DNA of 64,000 bases from Asanoa ferruginea (lineage in GTDB: Bacteria; Actinomycetota; Actinomycetes; Mycobacteriales; Micromonosporaceae). Under the pieces are notes generated by a model that made no database searches, was not told where the DNA came from, and worked only from the letters and a program-made list of their open reading frames with translations. The position numbers were made by a program, and so were the translations under genes. Position 1 is the first letter of the stretch. Each line of letters opens with the position of its first letter. Below, in pieces: positions 16,730-25,696 of the stretch. The DNA lies in NCBI RefSeq assembly GCF_003387075.1, contig NZ_QUMQ01000001.1, positions 1,922,001 through 1,986,000 of the forward strand. Direction: 5' to 3'.

Positions 16730-18028
16730 TCAGCTCTGTTGCAGTGACTTGGTGATGTCGGAGTTGCCGCTGCTGAGCGCGCTGGCGGCGTCACCGAAGA
16801 GGGCCCCTCGAACGGTCTTCAGCCAGGGGCTCTGCGGGTCGTTGAACGACGCGTTGAAGTTGCGGGCGTAGGGCGTCTTGCCCTTGGCCATCAGCGAGTT
16901 GATCAGCACGACCCGGGGGTCGGCCGAGGAGTATTTGTTGGACGCGAGGTCGGTGCGGGTGGGCACGCCCTTGTTCTTCGCGATGACCTCGATCTGCGCC
17001 TCGTCGGACATCGTCCAGGACAGGAAGTCCCAGGCCTGCGCCGCCTTTGTGCTGCTGGCGCCGATGCCGATCGCGTCGCCGCCCACGAAGGTGGACTCGC
17101 CCCCGTCTGGACCGGGAATCGGTGCCACGCCCATCTTCACGCCCTTCTCCTCGATCAGGCCGAGCCAGACCGACGGGCCGGGCGCGATGCCGACCTTGCC
17201 GTTCTGGAGCGCGCCGAGCCAGGTCGGACCGGCCTCGTCCTTGGAGGCCGGCGCGGCCACGCCCTCGTCGTAGAGCGAGCGGTAGAGCGCGAAGACGTCG
17301 GCCATCTCCTTGGAGTCGATCTTCGCGTTGTTTCCTTCGGCATCCAATACGTCGCCGCCCGCGGCCCACACCGAGGGCCAGAACGTGAACTCGACACAGC
17401 CGCCGCAGTTGCCGCCGAAGTAGGTGCCGTTGACGTCACCGCCCAGCTTGTCGACCGCGCGGGCCTGCTCGGCGAACTCCTTGAGCGTGGTCGGCGGCTT
17501 GTTGGGGTCGAGGCCGGCCTTCGCGTAGAGGTCCTTGTTGTAGAGCAGCACCGACATGTCGATGGTGTGCGGCACCGCGTAGTTCTTGCCCTCCCAGGTG
17601 GCGGCCTTGACGTGTGCCGGTGCCACCTTGTCCTTCACGTCGAGGGCGTCGAACCGGTCGGTGATGTCGAGCCAGAGGCCCTGCGACGCGTATTGCGCTG
17701 CGAAGACCACGTCGGAGGCGAACATGTCGGGCAGCGACTTGGCTCCGGCCGCAGACGCCAGCTTGGCCGGGTATTCCTCGTTGGGATAGGCGGTGACCTG
17801 CACCTGGTTCTTGTGGGTGGCGTTGTATTTCTCGGCGTACGCCTTGGAAACCGACTCGGTCGCGGCCCGGGTCCACAGGGTCAGTGTGGCGCCGTCGTCG
17901 ACCGAGGCGGCAGCGGTGCCGCCGGTGCCGGAAGCGCCGTCGTCGTCATTGCCACAGGCGGCCGCCACGGTCATCAGGAGCGCCGCCGCGGTGACGGCGA
18001 CGACGCGTCGTGCTCGATATCTAGCCAT
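16730..18028 (-). CDS. ABC transporter sugar-binding lipoprotein, CUT1 type
   Basis: 432 residues. Lipoprotein signal ARRVVAVTAAALLMTVAAAC, then a Gly/Asp/Ala spacer and an extracellular solute-binding protein family 1 fold (LTLWTRAATESVSKAYAEKYN, NYAVPHTIDMSVLLYNKDLY, FVGGDAIGIGASSTKAAQAWDFLSWTMSDEAQ). A near-perfect AAGGAG lies upstream of the ATG. Second gene of the operon, 30 bases after the GH127 gene. Captures arabinose-containing oligosaccharides for the two permeases; ligand inferred from context. Confidence 0.92.
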   Translation of the reverse strand: MARYRARRVVAVTAAALLMTVAAACGNDDDGASGTGGTAAASVDDGATLTLWTRAATESVSKAYAEKYNATHKNQVQVTAYPNEEYPAKLASAAGAKSLPDMFASDVVFAAQYASQGLWLDITDRFDALDVKDKVAPAHVKAATWEGKNYAVPHTIDMSVLLYNKDLYAKAGLDPNKPPTTLKEFAEQARAVDKLGGDVNGTYFGGNCGGCVEFTFWPSVWAAGGDVLDAEGNNAKIDSKEMADVFALYRSLYDEGVAAPASKDEAGPTWLGALQNGKVGIAPGPSVWLGLIEEKGVKMGVAPIPGPDGGESTFVGGDAIGIGASSTKAAQAWDFLSWTMSDEAQIEVIAKNKGVPTRTDLASNKYSSADPRVVLINSLMAKGKTPYARNFNASFNDPQSPWLKTVRGALFGDAASALSSGNSDITKSLQQS

Positions 18029-18058
18029 TCCTATCTCCTTCGGCGAGGGGCGAGGGAT

Positions 18059-19963
18059 CTACACGGTGGGCAGCCAGACCCGCATGGTGGCGGGTCCGCG
18101 GCGGGCCCAGCGGTGGTAGGGCAACAGGCGGAGCGGAGCGAGCGGAGGGTGGTCGGCCTCGTCGTCTCGGTCGCCGTAGGGCCAGCGTCGGTCGTCGGCC
18201 GCCGCGATGTGGGCCCAGACCGCGACGCCGCCGGCCTCGTCGACGGGTGCCCGGCGCGGGTCGACCCGGAGCAGGTCGAGATCCCCGACCGGCTCGGCGA
18301 CCGGCGACTCGGCACAGTAGACGATCGGGCCGCGCTCGACCGCCACGGAGCCGCGGACCGCGTCGATCCGCGGGTCGGGAGTCGAGAACCGGGGCGCCAG
18401 CGGCAGGTGCAACCGGATCTCGTCACCCACGGCGAACTCCTTGCGCACCGTGAACGTGTCGCCGGCCCGCGCCGGTTCGGTGATGCCGGCGACGGTCACC
18501 GTCGCGCCCACGGCCCAGCCCGGGATGCGCAGGGTGATCGGCCAGGCGCCGCCGTCGGTCGCGGTGACCCGGATCGTCACGTCGCCGTCGTCGGGATAGG
18601 CGGTGACCATCTCCAGGGCCACCCGGCGCCCGTCGGCCAGCCGGGTGTCGAACGCCGCGGTCGCGTACTGCATGATCCGCAGACCTTCGTCGTCACCGGC
18701 GGCCAGGTAGGTGCTCAGGCTGGCCAGCAGCCGGGAGACGTTGGGCAGGCAGCAGGACACCTCGAACCAGGGCGCCCGCGGCCCGCCGCCGAAGCCGAGT
18801 TGCTCCTCGTCGTCGGGCAGCGCCCGGGTGGGGGTTCGCTGGTGCAGGGAGTGCGCGTAGAAGAACGCGCGCCCGTCGTCTTCGATGGCGGTGGCGACCA
18901 CGTTGTAGAGGATGCGCTCGATCACGTCGGCGTAGCGGGCCTCCCCGGTGGCGAGCAGCAGCCGCCAGGCGAGCATGACGGCGGCGACCGCCGCGCAACT
19001 CTCCGAGTAGGCCCGGTCGGACGGGAGCACGAAGTCGTCGCTGAACGCCTCGTCCATGTGGCGCGAGCCCATCCCGCCGGTCAGGTAGGTGCGCCGGGCC
19101 CAGGTGCGGTCGAACTGGGCCGCGACCGCCCGCAGCAACTCGGCGTCGCCGGTCTCGACCGCCAGGTCGACCACGCCGGCCGCCAGGTAGAGCGCGCGGA
19201 CCGCGTGTCCACGCAGGACGGTCGCTTCCCGCACAGGCTGGTCGTCGCTCGAATAAGCGGCACCGAACTGGTGCGGCGGCAGGCTCTGGTGGCCGCGCCG
19301 CTCGACGAACAGCGCGGCCTGGTCGAGATAGCGCCGCTCGCCGGTGACCCGGTAGAGCTCGACCAGCGCGGGCTCGATCTCGGGGTGGCCACAGATCCCG
19401 GTGGAGCCGTCCTTGCCGAACGTGGCGCAGACGTGGTCGGCGACCCGCTGCGCGATCTCCAGCAGCGGCCCCGGGCCGTGCACCCGGGTGTTGGCGACCG
19501 CGGCCTGGATCAGGTGCCCGGCGCAGTAGAGCTCGTGGCCCCAGGCCAGGTCGCTCCAGCGGGGCTGCTGGCCCGGCCGGCCGAAGGCGGTGTTGAGGTA
19601 GCCATCGGCCTCCTGCGCGCCGCCGATCAGCGCGACCAGCTCGTCGATCTCGCGGACCCGGGCCGGGTCGGCCCGGCGGCCGGTCTCCCACGACATCGCC
19701 TCGATCAGCTTGTAGACCTCGGAGTCGGCGAACTCGCGGCCCCGGTGCTCGGCCGGCCCGGTCGCGGCGCCGATCGCGAAGTTGCCCGTCCAGCCGACCT
19801 TGTCCATCCAGGCCCGGGCGTGGTCGAGGCTGCCTTCGCTGATGACGCGCTGCCGGTCGGCCCAGAACCCCGCGGTGATCCGCGCCTCGGCCAGGCCGAG
19901 TGGGCGCAACGCGCCACTGGACGGGTCCACCGGCCGGCCGCCGGTGGGGTCGGAAGCTGCCAT
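18059..19963 (-). CDS. GH127 beta-L-arabinofuranosidase, cytoplasmic
   Basis: 634 residues without signal peptide, so it acts on imported oligosaccharides. The fingerprint of GH127 (HypBA1) is complete: Glu305 (MDEAFSDDF, acid/base), Glu321-x-Cys323 (SESCAAV) and Cys404-Cys405 (SCCLPNVSRLLAS), where Glu/Cys residues bind zinc and one Cys is the nucleophile. The 16-residue step from Glu305 to Glu321 equals that of HypBA1. GGAGGT lies upstream of the ATG. First gene of the leftward operon, divergent from a LacI regulator, so it defines the pathway: release of L-arabinose from beta-linked arabinofuranosyl chains. Confidence 0.92.
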   Translation of the reverse strand: MAASDPTGGRPVDPSSGALRPLGLAEARITAGFWADRQRVISEGSLDHARAWMDKVGWTGNFAIGAATGPAEHRGREFADSEVYKLIEAMSWETGRRADPARVREIDELVALIGGAQEADGYLNTAFGRPGQQPRWSDLAWGHELYCAGHLIQAAVANTRVHGPGPLLEIAQRVADHVCATFGKDGSTGICGHPEIEPALVELYRVTGERRYLDQAALFVERRGHQSLPPHQFGAAYSSDDQPVREATVLRGHAVRALYLAAGVVDLAVETGDAELLRAVAAQFDRTWARRTYLTGGMGSRHMDEAFSDDFVLPSDRAYSESCAAVAAVMLAWRLLLATGEARYADVIERILYNVVATAIEDDGRAFFYAHSLHQRTPTRALPDDEEQLGFGGGPRAPWFEVSCCLPNVSRLLASLSTYLAAGDDEGLRIMQYATAAFDTRLADGRRVALEMVTAYPDDGDVTIRVTATDGGAWPITLRIPGWAVGATVTVAGITEPARAGDTFTVRKEFAVGDEIRLHLPLAPRFSTPDPRIDAVRGSVAVERGPIVYCAESPVAEPVGDLDLLRVDPRRAPVDEAGGVAVWAHIAAADDRRWPYGDRDDEADHPPLAPLRLLPYHRWARRGPATMRVWLPTV

Positions 19964-20005
19964 CCCCTGTTACCTCCAGGTTTCGTGATGGCGCTCACTC
20001 TGAAC

Positions 20006-20023
20006 GCCGAAAACCTTTTCGGC
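20006..20023. promoter_or_regulatory. LacI operator palindrome of the arabinofuranoside operon
   Basis: GCCGAAAACCTTTTCGGC is an 8+8 perfect dyad with a 2-base centre, 43 bases upstream of the GH127 start and 98 bases before the divergent lacI start. A related, weaker site, GAAAGGCTTTTC at 20108-20119, overlaps the lacI ribosome site and would allow autoregulation. CGAAA-TTTCG cores are typical of sugar-responsive LacI repressors. Confidence 0.75.
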
Positions 20024-20121
20024 AAGATGTTCTGTTGGCAGCAAATTGGCAATGCTAAAAAGCCGCAGCTAGCTGATACGTTCCCACCAGCAATCCGAAA
20101 CGTTGGCGAAAGGCTTTTCTC

Positions 20122-21162
20122 ATGGGGCGCCACCGCACGCAGGCCGTGACGCTGTCCGACGTGGCCCGTCGGGCCGGCGTCTCGATCGCCACGGCGTCGA
20201 AGGCGCTCAACGACCGGGCCCAGGTGGCCGCGGCGACCCGGCAGCGCGTCCTCCAGGCGGCCAGCGAGCTGTCCTTCCAGCCCAACGCGCTGGCCCGCGG
20301 CCTGATCGTCGGCCGCACCCGCACCATCGGCCTGCTCACCGACGAGTTGGGCGGCCGGTTCTCCATCCCGATCCTGCTCGGCGCCGAAAACGCGCTGGGC
20401 AACGAGCAGATGTCGGTGCTGCTCTGCGACGCCCGCGGCGACGCGATCCGCCGCCAGCACTACATCCGCACCCTGCTGGCCCGCCGCGTCGACGGCTTCA
20501 TCGTGCTCGGCGACAGCAACGACATCCGGCCGTCGCTGACCCGCGACATCCCGGTCCCGGTCGTCTACGTCTACGGCGAGTCCGGCGACCCGGCCGACTT
20601 CTCGCTGCTCGCCGACGACGAGGGCGGCGCCCGGCTCGCGGTCGAGCACCTGGTCGCGCTCGGCCGCCGGCGGATCGCCCACGTGACCGGCCCACACGGC
20701 TATCGCGCAGCCCGCGACCGGGTCAAGGGCATGTGCGAGGTGCTCTCCGAGCACGACCTGACGCTGGCCGGCGCCGAGCCGCTCTACGGCGAGTGGTCGC
20801 AACGCTGGGGCCGGCACGCGGCGCGGATGCTGCTGAGCGCCGACCGGTCGATCGACGCGATCTTCTGCGGCAACGACCAGATCGCGACCGGCGTATCACA
20901 GACCCTGCTCGACCTGGGCCGCCGCATCCCCGACGACGTGGCGATCGTCGGCTACGACAACTGGGAAGACTTCGCTACCGACTGCCGCCCACCACTGACC
21001 ACTGTGGACCTCAACCTGGAACGCCTCGGCGCGACCGCGGTCGAGCATCTCTTCGCGGCCCTCGACGGCACCCCGTCGGCGGGCGTCGTCCGGCAGCCCT
21101 GCCGCCTGGTGATCCGCGAGTCCACTGTGCCGGCGACGGTCCCGCAGCCCCGGTCGGCCTAG
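20122..21162 (+). CDS. LacI-family regulator of the arabinofuranoside operon
   Basis: 346 residues. DNA-binding head TLSDVARRAGVSIATASKALNDRAQV, hinge QPNALARGLIVGRT, and a sugar-binding core with AIFCGNDQIATGVSQTL and DDVAIVGYDNWEDFATDCRPPLTTVDLNLERLG. The 'ASKALN' recognition helix is the variant common in actinobacterial glycosidase-operon regulators. AAAGG lies ahead of the ATG. Divergent from the seven-gene operon and almost certainly its repressor. The stop overlaps the next gene tail-to-tail by CTAG. Confidence 0.92.
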   Translation: MGRHRTQAVTLSDVARRAGVSIATASKALNDRAQVAAATRQRVLQAASELSFQPNALARGLIVGRTRTIGLLTDELGGRFSIPILLGAENALGNEQMSVLLCDARGDAIRRQHYIRTLLARRVDGFIVLGDSNDIRPSLTRDIPVPVVYVYGESGDPADFSLLADDEGGARLAVEHLVALGRRRIAHVTGPHGYRAARDRVKGMCEVLSEHDLTLAGAEPLYGEWSQRWGRHAARMLLSADRSIDAIFCGNDQIATGVSQTLLDLGRRIPDDVAIVGYDNWEDFATDCRPPLTTVDLNLERLGATAVEHLFAALDGTPSAGVVRQPCRLVIRESTVPATVPQPRSA

Positions 21163-21620
21163 ACCGCCGCGAACGTGGCGATCGCGGCGGCCAGCACCAG
21201 CGTGTGCAGGATCATGTGCTCCAGGTTGGGCCGTGGGCGATCGCCGATTCTGGGCACCACGATGAGCGTGTGTGCGTAGGTGCGGCTGTGTAGCTCGGCC
21301 CAGGTGATGCCCGTGCCGGCCGTCGCCCAGGGCGCCGTGATGCCGACCAGGTAGGGCAGCCACCACAACACCAGGCCGCCCAGGGCGATCAGGAGTTCGA
21401 GCACGCCCGCGGCGTACCCCAGAGCGGGGATGTTGATCGCGGCGCCGAGGCCGAGCAGGACCGCGGGCAGGGCCATGACGGGGGCGTTGGCCAGGACCTC
21501 GGTGCGCTGTTCGCTGGCCTTGGCGTCGCGCACGTTGTTGAGCGGATAGAGGTCGACGAGCGTGACCAGCAGGAAGTAGGCGACCGCGGACAGGATCAGG
21601 ATCAGGGCCAGCGCGAGCAT
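21159..21620 (-). CDS. Four-helix membrane protein, TetR-controlled
   Basis: 153 residues with hydrophobic segments MLALALILILSAVAYFLLV, ALPAVLLGLGAAINIPAL, GVLELLIALGGLVLWWLPYLVG and LHTLVLAAAIATFAAV, separated by a charged loop (NNVRDAKASEQRTE). Function unknown. The ATG at 21620 has GGAG five bases upstream; an in-frame upstream start would run through the TetR operators. Divergent from the tetR gene at 21694, with two operators between them, so its expression is inducible. Confidence 0.7.
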   Translation of the reverse strand: MLALALILILSAVAYFLLVTLVDLYPLNNVRDAKASEQRTEVLANAPVMALPAVLLGLGAAINIPALGYAAGVLELLIALGGLVLWWLPYLVGITAPWATAGTGITWAELHSRTYAHTLIVVPRIGDRPRPNLEHMILHTLVLAAAIATFAAV

Positions 21621-21632
21621 CCGGACTCCATT

Positions 21633-21673
21633 CTTACGGCGTAAGTTTCTGCTAGCCTGACTTACACCGTAAG
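21633..21673. promoter_or_regulatory. Two 13-bp TetR operators
   Basis: CTTACGGCGTAAG (21633-21645) and CTTACACCGTAAG (21661-21673) have identical CTTAC/GTAAG arms around a 3-base centre, 28 bases apart, in the 73-base gap between the divergent membrane-protein and tetR genes. The repeat with shared arms is strong evidence for a dimeric regulator covering both promoters. Confidence 0.85.
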
Positions 21674-21693
21674 AATCGTCAAGGGGTGAGCTT

Positions 21694-22347
21694 GTGGCGG
21701 AGCGCCGCGCTGGCACCAAGGCCGGGCTGAGCCGGGAGCAGGTGCTCGACGCCGCACTGGACTATTTGGACAGACACGGCTTGCCCGCGCTGTCGATGCG
21801 CAAGCTGGGTGCGGCGCTCGGGGTCGAGGCGATGACGCTCTACCACTACGTGCCCAACAAGGACGCGCTGCTCGACGGCCTGGTCGACCGGGTCATGGAG
21901 CTCGCGTTCACCGGCCTCGACGAGCCGGGCGCCGGCCCGTGGGTGCCGTGGGTGCGGCAGTTCGCGCACAGCCTGCGCGCGGCGCTGTTGGCCCACCCCG
22001 GCGTGCTGCCGCTGGCCGCCACCCGCCCGGTCAACTCACCCGACGCGCTGCGCATGTCGGAGCGCTGGCTGGCCGGGATGCGGGATGCCGGCGTGCCACT
22101 CGGGCGGGCGATGGACATCATCAACGTCATCGCGACGTTCACCATCGGCCACACCCTCGCCGAGGCCGGCCAGACACCGGGTCACGAGGGCACGGAGCCC
22201 AATCTCGACGACCGCGCCGACGAGCTCGACCCGGCCGAGTTTCCGAACCTGACCGAGATCCTCACGACCCGGGCCGGGCTCGACTTCGACCACCGCTTCA
22301 CCGAGGCGGTCGACATCCTGCTGGCCGGTTACGCGGCGCTGTCCTGA
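21694..22347 (+). CDS. TetR-family regulator (TetR_C type)
   Basis: 217 residues, GTG start after AAGGGG. The helix-turn-helix reads SREQVLDAALDYLDRHGLPALSMRKLGAALGVEAMTLYHYVPNKDALLDGLVDRVM; the C-terminal part fits the tetracycline-repressor-like ligand domain. It should bind the two CTTAC-N3-GTAAG sites just upstream and control itself and the divergent membrane protein. Its 3' end overlaps the opposing serine-hydrolase gene by 19 bases. Confidence 0.9.
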   Translation: MAERRAGTKAGLSREQVLDAALDYLDRHGLPALSMRKLGAALGVEAMTLYHYVPNKDALLDGLVDRVMELAFTGLDEPGAGPWVPWVRQFAHSLRAALLAHPGVLPLAATRPVNSPDALRMSERWLAGMRDAGVPLGRAMDIINVIATFTIGHTLAEAGQTPGHEGTEPNLDDRADELDPAEFPNLTEILTTRAGLDFDHRFTEAVDILLAGYAALS

Positions 22348-23177
22348 ATCACCTCGCGCAGCACGTCGCGGGGCGCGGCCGCGGTCTCGTCGTTGCTCAG
22401 CACCGCCGCCGTGCGGCCGTCGGGCAGGAACGCCAGCACCGAGCGGAAGCCGGGAACGTCGCCGCTGTGCAGCGCGATCCCGTCGCCCAGGTAGAGGCCG
22501 TAGCCGTAGTGGGTGAGGCCGTCGTCGGGCTCCGGCAGCTCGACCTGGGGTTGCCGCATCCGGTGCAGCACGGTGCGGTCGAGCCCGTGCGCGAGCCGGT
22601 TGAGGTCGCCGACCGTCGACCAGATGTCGCCGGTGCCGGTGAGCGCGGCCAGGTTCCATTCCTTCGCGGGCACGCCGTCGTGGTGGCCGCTCGCGGCACC
22701 CGGCGGCCGCGTGCCGACCGCCGTGTCACCTAGCTCGAGCGGGTCGAGCAGCAACTCCTTGACCAATTCCGGGTAGGGCCGGTTGGCAACCCGCTCGATC
22801 AGCTCGCCCAGCATGATGTAGCCCGGGCTGCTGTAGCGCCAGCGGGTGCCAGGCGGATCGAGCAGCGGCTCCTTCCGGATCAGGTCGCGGCTCACCACGC
22901 CGGCCTTGAGGTCGATCGACCGCATGTCGTCGAACTGCCCGAGCCCCGACGTCTGGCTGAGCAGGTGGTGCACGGTCACGCCGGGCCACGGCGGCACCGG
23001 GTCGTGCAGGCTCAGCACGCCCCGGTCGACCAGCGTCAGCGTCACCGCCGCGGCGAAGACCTTGCTGACCGACGCGACCTGCATCGGGGTGCCGGGGTCG
23101 ACGCCCCCGCCGGTGAGCTCTTTGATCGGCTCGCCGGTGGGAGCGGTGACCAGCGCCGCGCCGTGAAACCCGTTCAT
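22329..23177 (-). CDS. Serine hydrolase, beta-lactamase/DD-peptidase fold
   Basis: 282 residues without a signal peptide. The serine beta-lactamase-like triad is visible: SVSK (SxxK, nucleophile in QVASVSKVFAAA), YSSPGY in the YxN position and HSGDVPGF in the KTG/HxG position. Such class C-like proteins act as esterases or peptidases; the substrate cannot be read from sequence. Shorter than exported relatives, so probably intracellular. Overlaps the tetR gene tail-to-tail. Confidence 0.85.
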   Translation of the reverse strand: MNGFHGAALVTAPTGEPIKELTGGGVDPGTPMQVASVSKVFAAAVTLTLVDRGVLSLHDPVPPWPGVTVHHLLSQTSGLGQFDDMRSIDLKAGVVSRDLIRKEPLLDPPGTRWRYSSPGYIMLGELIERVANRPYPELVKELLLDPLELGDTAVGTRPPGAASGHHDGVPAKEWNLAALTGTGDIWSTVGDLNRLAHGLDRTVLHRMRQPQVELPEPDDGLTHYGYGLYLGDGIALHSGDVPGFRSVLAFLPDGRTAAVLSNDETAAAPRDVLREVIQDSAA

Positions 23178-23187
23178 GTCGAACAGG

Positions 23188-24504
23188 CTAGAAGTCGTCG
23201 ACGTTCACCGTGATCCGGTGCTCGGACGATTTCCAGTTCGGCACGTTGACCAGCTCGAACCCGCCGCCGCGCGGGGCGACCGCGATCGAGACGAAACCCA
23301 GGTGGGCCGGGGTCGCCGGGACGAAGACGTCCATGCCGGTGATGAAGGTCTGTGCGAAGAACGCCGGCAGCGGTGCGGTCAGGTCGGTGATGCGGTCGCT
23401 GCCCGCGTCGAACGCGAAGATGCCGATGACCCGCTTGACCCGCGGCGCGTTCGCCGCGTTGAGGATGTCGCGCCCGTTGACCCACAGGTGGTCACCGGCA
23501 TCGCCTTGATCGCCCCACCACTCCTTCTGCCGTTGGATGGTCAGCGCGGTGTGCCGGTCGCCGGTCTCCACCAGCGCGCCCAGGCCCTCGCCGGGCCGGC
23601 TGGTCAGCAGCCGGACGAACGCGCTGTCGCGCAGGAAGGGCTGGAAGTAGAAGTGGTGGGTGGCCGCGCCGGGGCGGACGACCGCGAACTCGTAGCGGGC
23701 ACTTCCGTCGAGCGCGATCGGGCCGAACGAGCCGTCGCCGGTGAGCGCCGCCCGGTGCACCGGCCGGCTCGACAGCCGCTTGCCGGTCAACGGGCTGACC
23801 CGGAAGACCTCGAGCGTCGCGTCGGTCACGCCGGCGTTGCTCGGGAAGAGCACCGCACGACCCGAGATCCGGGCCTCGCCGCGGGCGGGCACGATCCGGC
23901 TCGTGTGCGGCGCCCGTCCCCGGAAGAACCGGAACATCTCCCGGAACGACTGCTCGGACGAGACCGTCTGGGTGTGCGACTGGTCCGGGAAGTAGACGTT
24001 GGTCGCCCCGGTGATCGCCCGGGTCGGGTCGCCCTCACCCCAGATGGCCAGCGTCGACACACCACCGGGCGGAGCGGTGGCGACCCGGCCGTCGAGGTTG
24101 ACGTAGTGCGCCACCCGCGCGGCCCGCGCCGGCGAGCTGGCCAGATAGCTCTGCAACACGAAGGTGCCGAGCGAGTGCGCGACGATGTCGACCTGGTCGG
24201 CGCCGGTGCGGGCGAGCAGCCGGGAGACCCGCTCGTCGAGCCCGGCGAACACGGCGGGCAGGATCGTCGCGATGTTGGGCGAGTCGTATTCGTGTGCCTC
24301 GATCACGTCGATCGGGTAGCCGTTGCTGGTCAGCCGCCGGGTCTGCGACTCGAACTGCGAAGCAGATCCGGCGCTTCCGTGTACGAAGATGACCGGCCGG
24401 TAGGCCGCCGGCTTGGCGGTCGCGCCGGCGCTTGCGGGTGTTGCCGTAACGGCGAGCACGACCGCGGTGGCCAGGGAGAGCAGACCTCGGCGATGGATGA
24501 GCAC
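23188..24504 (-). CDS. Secreted alpha/beta hydrolase (lipase-like)
   Basis: 438 residues. Signal peptide MLIHRRGLLSLATAVVLAVTATPASA. The core begins RPVIFVHGSAGSASQFESQ (oxyanion HG) and has the nucleophile elbow VAHSLGTFVLQSYL. The C-terminal 200 residues look like beta-rich modules (TLEVFRVSPLTGKRLSSRPVH, then HFYFQPFLRDSAFVRLL), resembling actinobacterial extracellular lipases/esterases. The GTG at 24504 is chosen for GGAGG upstream; an ATG ten codons earlier is possible. Same strand as the next methyltransferase. Confidence 0.8.
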   Translation of the reverse strand: MLIHRRGLLSLATAVVLAVTATPASAGATAKPAAYRPVIFVHGSAGSASQFESQTRRLTSNGYPIDVIEAHEYDSPNIATILPAVFAGLDERVSRLLARTGADQVDIVAHSLGTFVLQSYLASSPARAARVAHYVNLDGRVATAPPGGVSTLAIWGEGDPTRAITGATNVYFPDQSHTQTVSSEQSFREMFRFFRGRAPHTSRIVPARGEARISGRAVLFPSNAGVTDATLEVFRVSPLTGKRLSSRPVHRAALTGDGSFGPIALDGSARYEFAVVRPGAATHHFYFQPFLRDSAFVRLLTSRPGEGLGALVETGDRHTALTIQRQKEWWGDQGDAGDHLWVNGRDILNAANAPRVKRVIGIFAFDAGSDRITDLTAPLPAFFAQTFITGMDVFVPATPAHLGFVSIAVAPRGGGFELVNVPNWKSSEHRITVNVDDF

Positions 24505-24590
24505 AGCACCTCCAGGCAAGCGAAGTTCTTGCATTGAGAGTGCGCATATCGTCGCAGGCCGATGCCCTCCCGGTCCACCCCTCGGCTGGA

Positions 24591-25598
24591 TCAGGCATAT
24601 CCCCAGGTCAGGGCGTGCATCGGGGTGATCGAGGCGGAACCCAGCTCGGTGAAGCCGTGCTTGCGCAGCAGATCGTCGTACACCCGGCGGGGTAGTAGTT
24701 GATCGTCGATCTGCGCCTCGAAGATCTGGATGCCGGACATCACCCGGCCGGGCGCGGTGCGCAGCCCGGCATCGTCGTCGGCGAACGGGAAATCGGAGAT
24801 GACGAACACGCCACCCGGCTTCAGCGCCGCCTTGACGTTGCGGGCGACCGCGTCGATGTCGCGGCACTCGTGCATGGAGATGTTGTTGATCACCACGTCG
24901 TAGGGCTCGCTGACCGTGAGCTTCTCCAGTGGACTGTCCCAGACCTTGACCCGGCCATCGAGCCCGGCGCCGGCCAGCGTCTCGCACGCGATGTCGACCG
25001 AGTGCGCGTCACCGTCCACACCCGACACCGCGCAGTTCGGGTAGGCGTTGGCCAGCAGGACCAGCCCGTGCCCCGAGCCGCAGGCGGTGTCGAGCACCCG
25101 GCAACCGTTGTCGAGCCGCTCCTTCAGGCCCGGAACGCGGGCCAGCCCGTCGGGCACGAGGCGGCGGTAGAACGGTCGCCCGGTGCCGCCGACCGCGGCG
25201 ATGAAGTCGGGCGAGCAGCCGTCCCACCACAGCCGCTCCCCGCCGGTGAGGCTGGCTTCGAAGCGGTCGAAGAACTCCGGCTGCTCGAGGACCTTGAAAA
25301 CGCCGCCGACGTACGCCGGTGAGGTCTCGTCGAGCAGCACGGTGTCGAGGTTGGCGGCGAGCCGGTAGACGTCGCCGTCGCGATCGCAGACGCCGGCGCC
25401 GAAAGCGGCCCGGCACCACGCGAACGTGTAGAAGGCGTCGAGCTTGGTGCGCGCGGCCAGTTCGTCCGGTGTGGCCGGTCCGTCGTTCGCCAGCGCGGCG
25501 ACGAGCCCGGCGCGGATCCCGGTCGCGACCGTGCGGTGGCCCACGTATCCGGCCAACAGCCCCAGCATGTTGCCCACAGATTCTTTGATGTCAGTCAT
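24591..25598 (-). CDS. SAM-dependent methyltransferase with winged-helix N-terminus
   Basis: 335 residues. The N-terminal 90 or so form a winged-helix dimerisation-like region (RAGLVAALANDGPATPDELAARTKLDAFYTFAWCRAAFG), followed by a class I methyltransferase: motif I VLDTACGSGHGLVLLA, acidic loop VSGVDGD, and motif IV-like YDVVINNISMHE. Resembles O-methyltransferase-like proteins annotated across actinobacteria. Divergent from an HxlR-type regulator 98 bases away, which may control it. Substrate unknown. Confidence 0.85.
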   Translation of the reverse strand: MTDIKESVGNMLGLLAGYVGHRTVATGIRAGLVAALANDGPATPDELAARTKLDAFYTFAWCRAAFGAGVCDRDGDVYRLAANLDTVLLDETSPAYVGGVFKVLEQPEFFDRFEASLTGGERLWWDGCSPDFIAAVGGTGRPFYRRLVPDGLARVPGLKERLDNGCRVLDTACGSGHGLVLLANAYPNCAVSGVDGDAHSVDIACETLAGAGLDGRVKVWDSPLEKLTVSEPYDVVINNISMHECRDIDAVARNVKAALKPGGVFVISDFPFADDDAGLRTAPGRVMSGIQIFEAQIDDQLLPRRVYDDLLRKHGFTELGSASITPMHALTWGYA

Positions 25599-25696
25599 GG
25601 CTCCGATGCTGCGGTGTCGGTCACCCGACGCGTCAGTTCACGAAATGAAGCCAACCAGTTCTGTTTCTGTACCGGCGCCGGCCCTACCGTGAGTTC

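Noticed and set aside
17567-20149. 860-codon rightward frame over the binding protein and GH127 genes
   Set aside because: Antisense to two confident proteins; no signal, no domain.
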